Program-made: the position numbers and the translations under genes
In this document: in pieces, positions 17,556 to 26,801 of the stretch
Numbering within the stretch: position 1 is the first letter of the stretch
Layout: every line of letters begins with the position of its first letter
Assembly: GCA_043820105.1 (NCBI GenBank)
Contig: JBDREC010000102.1
Span: 1-64,000 of the forward strand
Origin: JBDREC01 sp043820105 [NCBI: Pseudomonadota bacterium]
Lineage (GTDB): Bacteria; Bdellovibrionota_F; JAHFAK01
Reading direction: 5' to 3'
Length of the DNA stretch: 64,000 nucleotides
Notes under the pieces: model-generated
Databases searched by the model: none
The model's input: only the letters and a program-made list of their open reading frames with translations
What the model was told of the DNA's origin: nothing

Positions 17556-18422
17556 ATGAAGGTTTTCAGAAATGAGGCAGGACTTGCTTACCATGTTCCT
17601 GTAGCAAAATCGAGCTTGAATCCAAATCTCCTGACATGCGGATCGCCGGAGCGGGTTTTGGAACTTGGATCTATGTTAAAGAACAAAAAAGTGTTGACTG
17701 AAAACAGGGGCCTGCCCGTTGTGAACGGAGAATATGAAGGACTCCCAATAACAGTTTTTTGCACAGGCATGGGTCCTGCTACAACTTCGATTGTAATTCC
17801 AGAAATAATTGATAGCATTGATTTTTCTATTTCAAATACAGCTAACATTATAAGGCTTGGGACATCTGGATCAATGCAAGATCATGTAAAGCCATGTGAT
17901 ATAGTAGTTTCTTCAGCTTCAATTAGAGATGAAGGAACTTCTGATAAAATTATTGGAAAAGAATTTCCAGCTGTTTCAGATATAAAGCTTTCATTATCTT
18001 TAATGGCAGCTGGCGAAAAAAATGGTTTAGAAACAAATAAAACACTTTGGCTTGGAACAACACATGTAAAAGATGAACTTTACTTTACTGAAAATCCCGA
18101 AAACTCTCCTATTAAAAATCAGAGAGTTGAAGCCCTTGATTCATTTAAAAAACTTGGTTGCCTAGCAACAGAGATGGAACTTTCGCCAATGATTCTTATC
18201 GCCAATTATTATAATGAATTTTTTCGAAAAAATGGTGAAGATAAAAAAGTGAATGTATCAGGTGCTTTTTTAGTAATCTCTGGAAACCATGGTACTGATT
18301 CTGAAACAACACAATTCCAAAAATGCAACCCATCTCTTTTACTTGAACTAGGTCTTGATGCTTTAAAAATCTATAGAGAAAATAATATTACTAATTACGA
18401 AAATATCCTTAAAAATATCTAA
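17556..18422 (+). CDS. Uridine phosphorylase-like nucleoside phosphorylase
   Basis: A 288-residue member of the PNP/UDP phosphorylase family. It cleaves a nucleoside with phosphate to the free base and ribose-1-phosphate. Motifs: the phosphate-binding CGSPERV at 28-34, FCTGMGPATTS, the central IIRLGTSGSM, and TEMELS near 207-212, where Met-Glu contacts the ribose. The absence of the purine-specific Asp near the C-terminus and the general pattern favour pyrimidine nucleosides, but substrate is not certain. AAAGG lies before the ATG. Together with codA 0.7 kb downstream it suggests pyrimidine salvage. Confidence 0.85.
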   Translation: MKVFRNEAGLAYHVPVAKSSLNPNLLTCGSPERVLELGSMLKNKKVLTENRGLPVVNGEYEGLPITVFCTGMGPATTSIVIPEIIDSIDFSISNTANIIRLGTSGSMQDHVKPCDIVVSSASIRDEGTSDKIIGKEFPAVSDIKLSLSLMAAGEKNGLETNKTLWLGTTHVKDELYFTENPENSPIKNQRVEALDSFKKLGCLATEMELSPMILIANYYNEFFRKNGEDKKVNVSGAFLVISGNHGTDSETTQFQKCNPSLLLELGLDALKIYRENNITNYENILKNI

Positions 18423-18463
18423 AAGTGAGTGAATTGTTTTTTATAAAACTCGCTAGCTTCTCT

Positions 18464-18829
18464 TTAGTATTTATTACTAATAACAAAAAGGGCTGCCATT
18501 AGCTTACAAGTTGCATTTTGGCTTGCTACTTGGCTACCTTTTTGTGCAAGTGAATTGTTTTCACATACCTTTGTTAATTCTTCATAAATCATTTGAAGTT
18601 CAACATTTTCTGAAAATGTTTTTGAACATATTGTCGATGCTTCATCTATTTTCTCACGCTTAAGTGAAAAAGGTGCTTCAATATTAGAAGCTTCTACTAT
18701 AGCTGCGTGGCATGTACTTCCACCAAGATCAAGAATTTTAGCAATTGGATCAGAAATAGGGTTTTCAGCAAATGCCATAGACATGGTAATAATACTAAAA
18801 ACACCAATCAAACATAATAATTTTTTCAT
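18464..18829 (-). CDS. Small exported protein with four cysteines
   Basis: A 121-residue unknown with a clear signal peptide (MKKLLCLIGVFSIITMSMAFA, cleaved before ENPIS). The mature part is helical and has four cysteines (TCHAA, TICSK, KVCEN, ATCKL), which may form two disulfides in the periplasm. AAGGA precedes the ATG. It sits alone, facing opposite to its neighbours. It resembles in style the Cys-containing exported protein at 24.8 kb, but I see no real similarity. Confidence 0.7.
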   Translation of the reverse strand: MKKLLCLIGVFSIITMSMAFAENPISDPIAKILDLGGSTCHAAIVEASNIEAPFSLKREKIDEASTICSKTFSENVELQMIYEELTKVCENNSLAQKGSQVASQNATCKLMAALFVISNKY

Positions 18830-19119
18830 AGTACTTTTCCTTTAAATAATTAATCTAAACTTAATAAAAAACCATAAGCTTAGTGTTAATTCTTACTCAA
18901 GATTCATTCCAAGTGCTGTTTATTTCTTTTTGGTCCATATTTTCATTAACTTACATGTTGCGAAATTTTGTTATAAACTAAAAAAAACCAATAGTGCACA
19001 AAACAAAAAGGCCAAGTGTCCCTACCTTGTCTCTATTTTTATCATCTTTTTTTAATTGCTATCTTTAGCATCAATGCTATTATCTGGAGTCCGTTAACAA
19101 AGGATTTAAGGTGCGGACC

Positions 19120-20391
19120 ATGTCTTTATTAATTAAAAACGCCAAGATTTATAAGTCTGATAAATTTCAAGATATTTATATTGAAAATAATACGTTCAAA
19201 GAAATATCGGATAAAATAGATGTTAAAGCAGACTTTAACATTGATGCTGATGGAAATTTAGTTAGTCCTCCATTTTTGGAATCTCACATTCACCTTGATG
19301 CAGTTTTCACATGTGGTGATCCTCGCTTTAATGAATCTGGCTCCTTAATTGAAGGAATAAATATTTGGAAGGAAAAAAAGCCTTCTTTAACAATTGAAGA
19401 TATTAAATCAAGAGCAACAAAAGCTTTAAAGTGGCAACTAGCAAATGGTATTTTGCATGTTAGAACACATGCTGATATTTGTGACCCTGAATTAAAAGCC
19501 ATTAAAGCATTAACTGAAATCCGTGACAAGTGGAAGGACCTCATTAAAATTGAAATAGTTGCATTTCCTCAAGATGGAATTTATGCAAGCCATAATGGTG
19601 AAGAACAAATGGAAAAAGCAATGAAACTGGGTGCTGACATTGTTGGTGGAATTCCTCATCATGAAATGACTCGAGAAGATGGCATTAAAGACATTGAATT
19701 TGCCTTTGAACTGGCCAAAAAATTTAATAAAAAATTAGATTTTCATGCAGATGAAACAGATGACGAGCAATCACGATTTACTGAAACTATTGCAGCTAAT
19801 GCTATCAAATATGAAATGTTTGAAAAAGTTTCGGTTAGCCACGCAACTGCAATGCATTCTTATAATAATGCCTATGCTTTTAAGCTTATGGGTTATTTGA
19901 AAAAATCTCGAATAAATTTTATAACAAATCCTCTTACAAATATCACTCTTCAAGGCAGGTTTGATTCATATCCAATTCGAAGAGGTTTAACTAGAGTTAA
20001 AGAGCTTAATGAAAATGGAATTAATGTTTCTGTTGGTTATGATTGTATTTTAGATCCATGGTATCCACTCGGTGATGGAAACATGATAAATGCTCTTTCA
20101 ATGATGCTTCATGCATGCCTTATGACAGGACGTGATGATTTAAAAAATGCTCTTGATTTTATAACATATAATGGTGCAAAGACTTTTAATTTACCTGAAA
20201 ATAATTATGGAATCGCTGAAGGGAAACTTGCAAATATTTTAATCTTTGATAAAAATGATCCTGTCTCAATCTTAAGAAGACCAAGTCTTCCTCTTTACGT
20301 TATAAGCAATGGCAAACTCGCTGCTAAAAATGTTATGGAACTTGGCAAAATTATTATTAATGAAAAAGAAGAAAAAATAGATTTTAAATAA
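19120..20391 (+). CDS. codA: Cytosine deaminase
   Basis: Amidohydrolase converting cytosine to uracil and ammonia. The 423-residue protein has the metal ligands H56 and H58 in ESHIHLD, then FPQDGI, GGIPHHE, FHADETDDEQ, SHATAMHSY and NPLTNITLQGRFDSYPIRRG, and GYDCILDPWYPLG, all matching CodA. I placed the start at the ATG at 19120, after AAGGTG; a GTG nine bases earlier is the alternative. rimO begins three bases after the stop, so the two are probably co-transcribed. With the upstream phosphorylase it supports pyrimidine base salvage. The 290 bases before it show no recognisable riboswitch. Confidence 0.93.
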   Translation: MSLLIKNAKIYKSDKFQDIYIENNTFKEISDKIDVKADFNIDADGNLVSPPFLESHIHLDAVFTCGDPRFNESGSLIEGINIWKEKKPSLTIEDIKSRATKALKWQLANGILHVRTHADICDPELKAIKALTEIRDKWKDLIKIEIVAFPQDGIYASHNGEEQMEKAMKLGADIVGGIPHHEMTREDGIKDIEFAFELAKKFNKKLDFHADETDDEQSRFTETIAANAIKYEMFEKVSVSHATAMHSYNNAYAFKLMGYLKKSRINFITNPLTNITLQGRFDSYPIRRGLTRVKELNENGINVSVGYDCILDPWYPLGDGNMINALSMMLHACLMTGRDDLKNALDFITYNGAKTFNLPENNYGIAEGKLANILIFDKNDPVSILRRPSLPLYVISNGKLAAKNVMELGKIIINEKEEKIDFK

Positions 20392-21099
20392 ATTATGAAA
20401 AAGCAAAAATCCTTTTCTATTATTAGCCTGGGCTGTCCTAAAAACCTGGTTGACTCAGAAGTTATGGTTGGAATAATGATGACTTCAGGTTATATCCTTG
20501 ATCCAGAGTCCGAAAATGCGGACATTGTAATTATAAACACTTGTTCGTTTATTGATAAGGCTGAAAATGAAGCCCGAAATATTATTGATGAATTCTGCGA
20601 ATCAAAAAGAAACAAACAAATTGAAAAGCTGATTGTTACTGGATGCTTTCCTCAAAAGTATATTGATAAAATTGAAACAATGTATCCTGATGTTGATCTA
20701 TTTTGTGGAACATCTAACTTCGAAAAAATAAGTGAGCTAATTGAAACTCAGAATTCGATTAAAAATATAGATAACGATCCACAATATTTATATGACCACA
20801 CTACTCCAAGATTAAATACTCTGCCTCCACATACTGCTTATTTAAAAATATCTGAGGGTTGTTCTAGGAAGTGTAGCTTTTGCATTATCCCACAACTTCG
20901 GGGAAAACTTAGATCAAGAACCATTGATTCAATTTGCACAGAAGCACAAAATTTAGCCAATATTGGAGTTAAAGAACTAAATCTCATTTCCCAAGAAAGC
21001 AATCTTTACGGGGCTGACTTAAAAGATAAAAATCAAAACCTCCTAGAGTTACTAAAAAAACTCTCTACAATAGACTCTATAGAATGGATTCGCCTCTTT

Positions 21100-21129
21100 A
21101 TCTTTATCCTAATCTTAATCTTAATCCAG
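21100..21129 (+). repeat. Hexamer tandem tract at the rimO frameshift
   Basis: Five hexamers of type ATCYTA (ATCTTT, ATCCTA, ATCTTA, ATCTTA, ATCCAG) lie four bases after the frameshift point and encode YPNLNLNP in the functional frame. Confidence 0.8.
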
Positions 21130-21261
21130 AATTCATAGACTTCATTGGTACAAATGACAAAATTGTAAAATACCTAGACATCCCCTTTCAACACATAAGC
21201 GACCCAATTCTCAAGTCAATGAAACGTGGTCATGACTCCAAGTTCATAACTGAATTAATTC

Positions 21262-21289
21262 AAAATCTAAAATCTAAAATCCAAAATCT
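21262..21289 (+). repeat. Heptamer tandem tract inside rimO
   Basis: Four heptamers AAAATCT, AAAATCT, AAAATCC, AAAATCT within the second rimO frame, encoding the segment just before the conserved VGFPGET. Confidence 0.85.
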
Positions 21290-21813
21290 CTTCCTAAGAA
21301 CCTCTGTTATCGTCGGCTTCCCTGGCGAGACAGATGACGACTTTAATAAGCTATATAATTTTATCAAAGAACACGAATTTGACCATCTTGGCGTTTTTGA
21401 ATACTCAGACGAAAAAATGGCAGCGTCTTATAATCTTAAAAACAAACTAGATCCCAAAATCATCAACCAAAGATATCACAAGCTAATGTCTTTGCAGCAA
21501 GAAATTATTTCAAAGAAAAATATGGAACTGATAGGAATGCAGTTTCAAGCTGTGGTAGAAGGATTTGACAACAATCAATTCTTTGGTAGAATCTCAGGAC
21601 AAGCCTTTGAGATAGATGGAATTACATATTTTGAAAATAATAATCTTGCAATTGGTGATTTTATTGATATAAAAATAACAAGTGCAAATATCTATGATTT
21701 TTATGCAAAAAAAATTAACTTAGCCAGGGTAAAACTTTGAAAACAAATTATAGTTACTGCAATTCAGGCACTACGGTTGCATCTTCGTCATGCAGCACGG
21801 GAACCGAGGGATA

Positions 21814-22512
21814 TTAAAAAATTTGGTGTGCTTTAGGAATTTCATAAATCGGCTCAAAGGCAATCTTTGCCATTCCAATTTGTTCAAAATAATAACAAAA
21901 TTCTGAAATTGTCATTTTTATTAATAGTTCAGGATGGTGTGGGTCACTAATCAAAATTGGTCTTTCTAGGCTTAGATCAACCACAACAGAATAAATATGA
22001 GACTCATATATATGAAAATTTCCACCAGAAACGTATAAACCTTGCTCTAGTTCGTACCTAGTATCAGTCCTGGCTATTAATATAGTATTTTGCAGAAAAT
22101 TACTTTTTCTATCAAGCATTCCTTTTACTGTATTCCACGCGACTTCTTCACTTCCCTTGTATAACCACTCATTTTGGAAATAAGGGATCTCAACAAAGTC
22201 TATTGTTTCTCCGAATGGCCCTAGAATTAAACCTAAGTAATTAATTGGATCACCACCTCTTAAAGATTCCCTGGAACTTCGCCTAAAACCATGAAAAATA
22301 TCTCTTAATTTTCCAGCTGCAATTTCAATTATTAAATCTTCTAATGAACCATTTATTGGTCTTACCAAATATTGCTTATCAGGCGGCATTTTTTTGTAAC
22401 TTCTAATCCAAGTTTCAGGCTCTGTAACAATAATTGTTTTTTCAGGCATTCCTAAGAATGTAACGGCCCAAACACCATCACTTAAAATTTTAACTGTTGC
22501 ATTAAATATCAT
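21814..22512 (-). CDS. Hypothetical protein, possibly the mature part of an exported protein
   Basis: I do not recognise this 232-residue protein. It is rich in beta-strand patterns (ATVKILSDGVWAVTFLG, TIIVTEPETWIRSYK) and ends with ESHIYSVVVDLSLERPILIS and DPHHPELLIKMTISEF. The last part faintly recalls papain-like folds (His, then a DP-turn) but no Cys-His pair can be assigned. No ribosome binding site precedes its ATG. The overlapping upstream frame (22502-22591) encodes what looks like a signal peptide, so the gene may really start at 22591 and be split by a one-base shift. Confidence 0.55.
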   Translation of the reverse strand: MIFNATVKILSDGVWAVTFLGMPEKTIIVTEPETWIRSYKKMPPDKQYLVRPINGSLEDLIIEIAAGKLRDIFHGFRRSSRESLRGGDPINYLGLILGPFGETIDFVEIPYFQNEWLYKGSEEVAWNTVKGMLDRKSNFLQNTILIARTDTRYELEQGLYVSGGNFHIYESHIYSVVVDLSLERPILISDPHHPELLIKMTISEFCYYFEQIGMAKIAFEPIYEIPKAHQIF

Positions 22513-22591
22513 TTGGAAAAATATTAAAAGAAAATAAAAAGATGATTAAAAAAAACTTAAGATTTAAACTTCTGCTATATCTAGAAATCAT
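22502..22591 (-). other. Signal-peptide-like frame preceding the 232-residue ORF
   Basis: On the minus strand an ATG at 22591, preceded by AGGGG, opens a frame reading MISRYSRSLNLKFFL, IIFLFSFNIFPNDI, then stop. It has a basic N-terminus and hydrophobic core like a signal peptide and overlaps the start of the next frame by 11 bases. It could be the N-terminus of that gene before a frameshift. Confidence 0.45.
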
Positions 22592-22784
22592 GACAACCCC
22601 TGCAGGATAAATTAATAAAACAATAACTATCCCACGAGATTTATTTCCACATAATATCATCTCGTTAACATTTGTAAGCAAGTTAGCATCTGTTTTGCAT
22701 AAGGAAAACATTATGTAACAAACAGCACATTGTGACATTGTCATTGACAATGTCATTTGCTTTTGATACAATTAGGAGGAACTC

Positions 22785-22916
22785 TTGTGGGAAATTAAAA
22801 TATGCCCTAAATGTAAAAAACTATTTAGAAATTTACCCAATAAAATTCAGATAACTGCATCGGTTTTGATAAAAGATATGAAATACAGTGGTCCTGTTAA
22901 AGGGAAACTGGAGTAA
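22785..22916 (+). CDS. Small CPKC-containing protein (43 residues, TTG start)
   Basis: A short ORF beginning with TTG five bases after a perfect AGGAGG. It encodes WEIKICPKCKKLFRNLP followed by NKIQITASVLIKD and a C-terminal KYSGPVKGKLE. The single CxxC knuckle resembles half of a zinc ribbon; a dimer would be needed to complete a site. Support is the strong ribosome binding site and protein-like composition. No function proposed. Confidence 0.5.
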   Translation: MWEIKICPKCKKLFRNLPNKIQITASVLIKDMKYSGPVKGKLE

Positions 22917-22967
22917 CTTTGGGAAACTTAATAAAAACAAATATCATTGCCACTTAAAAAAAGGGAA

Positions 22968-22990
22968 GCCAACTTATGTATTGTGTTGGC
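22968..22990. promoter_or_regulatory. Inverted repeat before the XRE gene
   Basis: GCCAAC (22968-22973) and GTTGGC (22985-22990) form a perfect 6-bp inverted repeat with an 11-base gap, 40 bases before the helix-turn-helix gene. It could be a weak terminator of the 43-residue ORF or the binding site of the XRE protein. Confidence 0.4.
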
Positions 22991-23029
22991 GTGTTTTATG
23001 TAAACAGAAAAAAATAATTGAGGTATATT

Positions 23030-23401
23030 ATGTCGGAACTCATGAAAAAGCCCCATATTAGTATAAAAATTAATGATGAAAATTATATCTTAGCCGTATC
23101 AAAGCTTCGCTCATTTTTGATTATCATTGAAGCCCTTGGAGCTTATAAACAAACAGAAAAATCTATTGATTCTGAATTGTTATTAAAAGAATTATATGGT
23201 GATAAGCCTAAAGGAGCAACCCACCTCAAGGGAGCCCGCTACAAAGAAGGCTTATCTCAAGCGGAGCTTTCAAAAAAAACTGGAATTCAAGTGTACAATA
23301 TTTCTAAAATGGAAAATGGCAAAAGGGCTATTGGTGAAAAGCTTGCTAAAAAGCTTGGAAAGGTTTTGCAGGTTTCTTATAAGGTTTTCTTGGAGAAATA
23401 A
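23030..23401 (+). CDS. XRE-family helix-turn-helix regulator (antitoxin-like)
   Basis: A 123-residue DNA-binding protein. The N-terminal 65 residues are a small alpha/beta-like region (HISIKINDENYILAVSKLR); the C-terminal part is a Cro/C1 helix-turn-helix (GLSQAELSKKTGIQVYNISK then MENGKRAIGEKLAKKLGKVL). A TTG at 23018 is in frame, but the ATG at 23030 has GAGG eight bases before it. The layout resembles HigA/antitoxin proteins fused to an N-terminal domain, but no toxin gene is adjacent. It converges on pilT. Confidence 0.85.
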   Translation: MSELMKKPHISIKINDENYILAVSKLRSFLIIIEALGAYKQTEKSIDSELLLKELYGDKPKGATHLKGARYKEGLSQAELSKKTGIQVYNISKMENGKRAIGEKLAKKLGKVLQVSYKVFLEK

Positions 23402-23404
23402 ATA

Positions 23405-24478
23405 TTATCTATCATAATTCTTAATAGTTTCCTCAAAAGTATCAGGATTCACGCAATAAGCCAGAGCATTTTTATGTGAGATTAATTTTTTTCGGTAAAG
23501 AGCAGCTAGATATGTATCCATTGAAATCATGCCGGCCTTTCTGCCTGTTTGTATACTGCTCATGATCTGATGAGTTTTTGCATCTCTTATATAATTTTTT
23601 ATGGCTGAATTACAGAGCATGATTTCTAAAGCAGCGACACGGCCTCCCTTTTCAGAATCTCTTCTTACAAGCTGTTGCGAAATTACACCTTCTAAAACTG
23701 TTGAGAGTTGAATTCTTATTTGTTGTTGTTGGGCAACAGGAAAAACATCTATGATTCTATTAATTGTGTGTACAGCTCCTATAGTGTGAAGGGTACTTAA
23801 AACCAAGTGACCCGTCTCGGCTGCTGTTACAGCCGTTGAAATTGTTTCCAGGTCCCTCATTTCGCCAATTAAAATAACATCAGGATCTTGTCTTAAGGCA
23901 GCCCTTAATGCTTTCCCATAAGACTTGGTATCATGTCCTATTTCTCTTTGATTAACAACGCTCATGCCATGTTCGTGCAGATATTCTATTGGATCTTCTA
24001 AAGTTATAATGTGCGCATTTCTGTTTTTATTAATGTGTTTTATCATCGCAGCTAATGTTGTTGATTTACCTGAGCCTGTTTGGCCTGTAACCAAAACAAG
24101 CCCCCTTGGTCTTAAAGCTAATTTTTTCAAGGACTGAGGAAGACCAAGGTCATCAATAGTCGGAACACCAGGAGCAACAAACCTTAAAGCGATTCCTATG
24201 CTTCCTCTTTGCCTGTACACATTAATTCTAAATCTTCCTGCTGATTCAATAGAGTGAGAAAAATCAACTTCTCCATCTTTTTCAAATATCTTTTTATGTT
24301 GTTCATCAAACAGTTCATATGCCAATGCTTCAGTTTCACTGGAAATTAGCGATTCATACTGCCCCATTCTTTTTAAATTTCCGTCTATTCTTAAAATTGG
24401 AGGAACACCAACTGTAAGATGAATATCTGAAGCTTCTCTTTCAATGCAAAAATCAAGGAGTTCTTTTATGTTAAGCAT
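23405..24478 (-). CDS. pilT: Type IV pilus retraction ATPase PilT
   Basis: Hexameric motor that depolymerises type IV pili, giving twitching motility. It has the PilT N-terminal region EREASDIHLTVGVPPILRIDG, Walker A GQTGSGKST at 132-140, the Asp box ITLEDPIEYLHEH, Walker B DPDVILIGEMRD, the His box TGHLVLSTLHT and AIRNLIRE-like C-terminal segment (NSAIKNYIRDAKTHQI). Length is the usual 350 or so. AGGGA precedes the ATG. No other pilus genes lie in the window, so the rest of the system is elsewhere. Confidence 0.96.
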   Translation of the reverse strand: MLNIKELLDFCIEREASDIHLTVGVPPILRIDGNLKRMGQYESLISSETEALAYELFDEQHKKIFEKDGEVDFSHSIESAGRFRINVYRQRGSIGIALRFVAPGVPTIDDLGLPQSLKKLALRPRGLVLVTGQTGSGKSTTLAAMIKHINKNRNAHIITLEDPIEYLHEHGMSVVNQREIGHDTKSYGKALRAALRQDPDVILIGEMRDLETISTAVTAAETGHLVLSTLHTIGAVHTINRIIDVFPVAQQQQIRIQLSTVLEGVISQQLVRRDSEKGGRVAALEIMLCNSAIKNYIRDAKTHQIMSSIQTGRKAGMISMDTYLAALYRKKLISHKNALAYCVNPDTFEETIKNYDR

Positions 24479-24798
24479 ACAATGTCCCTACTAAGTAAAT
24501 ATATTGAAATTAATTTTAATCTTTCGATAAATTATTTACAATCATTATTTTTACAATAATTTCACATGCACCTATTTGAACGGTGAATACTCCAGACACA
24601 ACTACCTTCTTATTTCAATTCCAGGTATTTTTGAACCATTATTTAACAAAATACTTTCATTTCTCAACACTTTAAGCACCCAATTTTATTCACATTACTT
24701 CTTTATAATTCCGATGGCATGCTCTTTGCAAAATATTTTAGCAAGAGACACTAAAAAAATTAACAATTCTTTAAAACCGATTTCAAGAGGGGGCGAAA
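24479..24798. other. Intergenic region between pilT and the exported Cys-rich gene
   Basis: About 320 AT-rich bases between divergent genes. I see no convincing gene, promoter pair or structured RNA. A 78-codon plus-strand frame crosses it, but its composition is not protein-like and it has no ribosome binding site. Confidence 0.5.
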
Positions 24799-25710
24799 AT
24801 GAAAGTATCTAGAATTTTAATCTTAGTTTTAACAATTTTATTCTTAAGCGCTCAATTATTATTCTCAATAAGTATTTGTGAACATAAACTAGGCAAAAGT
24901 AGTTTAATCCAGGGAATGGTTAACTTCTCTGATGCTGAAAAGTTTTTTGCAGGAGATACTTATTTTGGGAATCCAAGTGAAGATATAGAGTGTTACAAAC
25001 ATCCAAAGGTAAACAGGTTAATAAGCACTTACATGCATGATTTGCATGATGCTGCAAGGTATGCACACAAACACTATTGTGCTTTAGGCAAAGAAAGCTC
25101 TTCATTATGTGCTGATGCTAGCAAAAAGCTTGCAAAGGCCAAAAGATTCGTTAGGGCAATCGAGGATCCAAGGCTTTATAATCAAGAAACTCCAGGTGAA
25201 TGTAAGGCTATTGCAAAAAAAGCTTTTGAAACAACAGATAACAATTTTGAATTTAATTCACCTGAAGCACAAAATGATGCTGTAATAGCAACAAATATTA
25301 GATCCTTTTTTCAAGATCCTAAAACAGAGGAAATGAAAAAAGTAAATCCAGAGTGTTTTGCTGAACACGCAAAACAAATTAAAAAAGCAATTGATTACTT
25401 TAATGAAACATATTTAGGTGAAGGAATTTTCAATCAGACAGAAGGCATTGCAAAACAAGAATGTGACACATATGGTGAATCTTCAAGAAGATGTATCCAC
25501 GTTAAAGCTTTAGCAAGTCAATTCGAGCTTTTTGATAGAATGCTTACAGACTATAGTCAATTTGATTTTATGGCTTCTCTTGCGCATATACAAAACAATA
25601 AAGACCAAAGGCTTAGCTCGCTAGATATTGGCAAAGCTAACTGTAATACTTGTCCACGTTCAGTAAGTGAGGATTTTAAGGGTAGTTTGAAAAGTGATCT
25701 TAGTTTATAG
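24799..25710 (+). CDS. Exported protein with about ten cysteines, unknown function
   Basis: A 303-residue protein with a signal peptide (hydrophobic ILILVLTILFLSAQLLFS). The mature part is helical and has regularly spaced single cysteines (SICEH, IECYK, HYCAL, SLCAD, GECKA, PECFA, QECDT, RRCIH) and a final CNTC. This suggests several disulfides in the periplasm or outside. CxxCH haem motifs are absent. A strong GAGGGGG ribosome binding site precedes the ATG. No family recognised. Confidence 0.75.
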   Translation: MKVSRILILVLTILFLSAQLLFSISICEHKLGKSSLIQGMVNFSDAEKFFAGDTYFGNPSEDIECYKHPKVNRLISTYMHDLHDAARYAHKHYCALGKESSSLCADASKKLAKAKRFVRAIEDPRLYNQETPGECKAIAKKAFETTDNNFEFNSPEAQNDAVIATNIRSFFQDPKTEEMKKVNPECFAEHAKQIKKAIDYFNETYLGEGIFNQTEGIAKQECDTYGESSRRCIHVKALASQFELFDRMLTDYSQFDFMASLAHIQNNKDQRLSSLDIGKANCNTCPRSVSEDFKGSLKSDLSL

Positions 25711-25758
25711 CTTAAAAACGAATGTCACCATGCAAATTAATCTCGGTATAGGCCAAAA

Positions 25759-25773
25759 GACTATTTTAGATAC
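25759..25773. promoter_or_regulatory. Second copy of the DUF4143 operator half-site
   Basis: GACTATTTTAGATAC occurs here exactly as in the right half of the palindrome at 28060-28092. It lies in the spacer before the Bax-inhibitor-like gene. The left half is not present. Confidence 0.5.
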
Positions 25774-25997
25774 AACATGGAATTTAGTCAGCTTTTCAGA
25801 TCATTATCCATATCAAGGGGCTTCCCTGGAAAATCTTGGTGAATTATATTTAATATATTAATTAGCGCAAGCGTCTAGATCTTGATATCCATTTTAACCT
25901 TCTGCTTCCTCTAGATAAATAATTGTTTTCTTGCCAGATTAAAAGAAAAACATTATATCAATTTTTACTGTAAAACTATTATCAAATGAGGATTAAA

Positions 25998-26756
25998 ATG
26001 ATTAAATCTAGTAACCCGGCTTTAAGTAAAAATATTTTCACAAAGGCTAAAGATCTTGCCTCACTAAACGCAGAACCTATGACAATAATGGGTACAGTTA
26101 ATAAAACAGGTATTTTATTAGTATTGGTATTTGCCTCAGCCATGGTCAGTTGGTATATGTTTATGAATGCTGTTGCTGCAAACCAAGCTCCACCCATGGT
26201 TTTTATTTGGGTAGGTATGATTGGTGGACTTGTCTTGGCCATGATTACTATTTTTAAAAAAACGGTTGCCCATATAACTGCGCCCCTTTATGCTCTTTTT
26301 GAAGGCCTTTTTCTTGGATCTTTATCTGCCATATTTGAGCTTCAATTTCCTGGGATTGTAACACAAGCTATTATGGGAACTTTTTGTGTATTCTTTGCAA
26401 TGCTATTTATTTATCGCTATCGTATAATCAAACCAACTGAAAATTTTAAACTCGGCCTCGCTGCAGCGACTTCAGGTATCTTTCTAATTTACTTACTAAC
26501 TATGATTCTTGGTTTTTTTGGTGTCAACATTCCCTTTATCCATGAAAGTGGCTTGATAGGAATTGGATTCAGTCTGTTTGTCGTTGTTATTGCTTCCTTA
26601 AATTTGGTTATGGATTTTGATTTTATAGAACAAGGTGAAGCTGAAAAAGCTCCAAAATTCATGGAATGGTATGGGGCCTTTGGTCTTTTAGTTACATTGA
26701 TCTGGCTCTATATCGAAATTCTACGTCTTCTATCTAAACTTCGCAGTCGTAATTAA
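25998..26756 (+). CDS. Bax inhibitor-1/YccA family membrane protein
   Basis: A 252-residue inner-membrane protein with about seven transmembrane helices after a soluble N-terminus containing AEPMTIMGTVNKTG. The sequence APLYALFEGLFLGSLSAIFE is typical of the bacterial Bax1-I group (PF12811), and the end has MDFDFIEQGEAEKAPKFMEW followed by two hydrophobic stretches. The family includes calcium-leak channels, but the physiological role of this branch is not established. The ATG at 25998 has GAGG seven bases upstream and is preferred over 25986. Confidence 0.9.
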   Translation: MIKSSNPALSKNIFTKAKDLASLNAEPMTIMGTVNKTGILLVLVFASAMVSWYMFMNAVAANQAPPMVFIWVGMIGGLVLAMITIFKKTVAHITAPLYALFEGLFLGSLSAIFELQFPGIVTQAIMGTFCVFFAMLFIYRYRIIKPTENFKLGLAAATSGIFLIYLLTMILGFFGVNIPFIHESGLIGIGFSLFVVVIASLNLVMDFDFIEQGEAEKAPKFMEWYGAFGLLVTLIWLYIEILRLLSKLRSRN

Positions 26757-26801
26757 TTGGCTTGCATCAATAATTTTTCAAAAACTCTTTTATACCGTTT
26801 T

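Larger units (their letters stand above)
20395..21740 (+). pseudogene. rimO: Ribosomal protein uS12 methylthiotransferase, interrupted by a -1 frameshift
   Basis: RimO adds a methylthio group to an aspartate of ribosomal protein S12. The first frame (20395-21138) contains ISLGCPKNLVDSEVM, the MTTase cluster cysteines and the radical SAM motif CSRKCSFC followed by IPQLRGKLRSR. The second frame (21084-21740) carries YLDIPFQHISDP, VGFPGETDDDF and a C-terminal TRAM-like part. Family alignment predicts WIRL-LYLYP; here the first half ends in WIRL (codon ending 21096) and LYLYP continues in the -1 frame from the same C. One missing base, or a -1 shift, would restore a protein of about 448 residues. 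The site abuts a hexamer tandem tract. It may be an assembly error, a real pseudogene or a switchable gene. Confidence 0.85.

Noticed and set aside
18830-19119. Riboswitch upstream of codA
   Set aside because: I looked for purine-type or other known aptamer cores and saw none in this AT-rich stretch.
24576-24812. 78-codon frame before the Cys-rich exported protein
   Set aside because: No ribosome binding site, composition not protein-like, and it runs over the well-supported start of the next gene.
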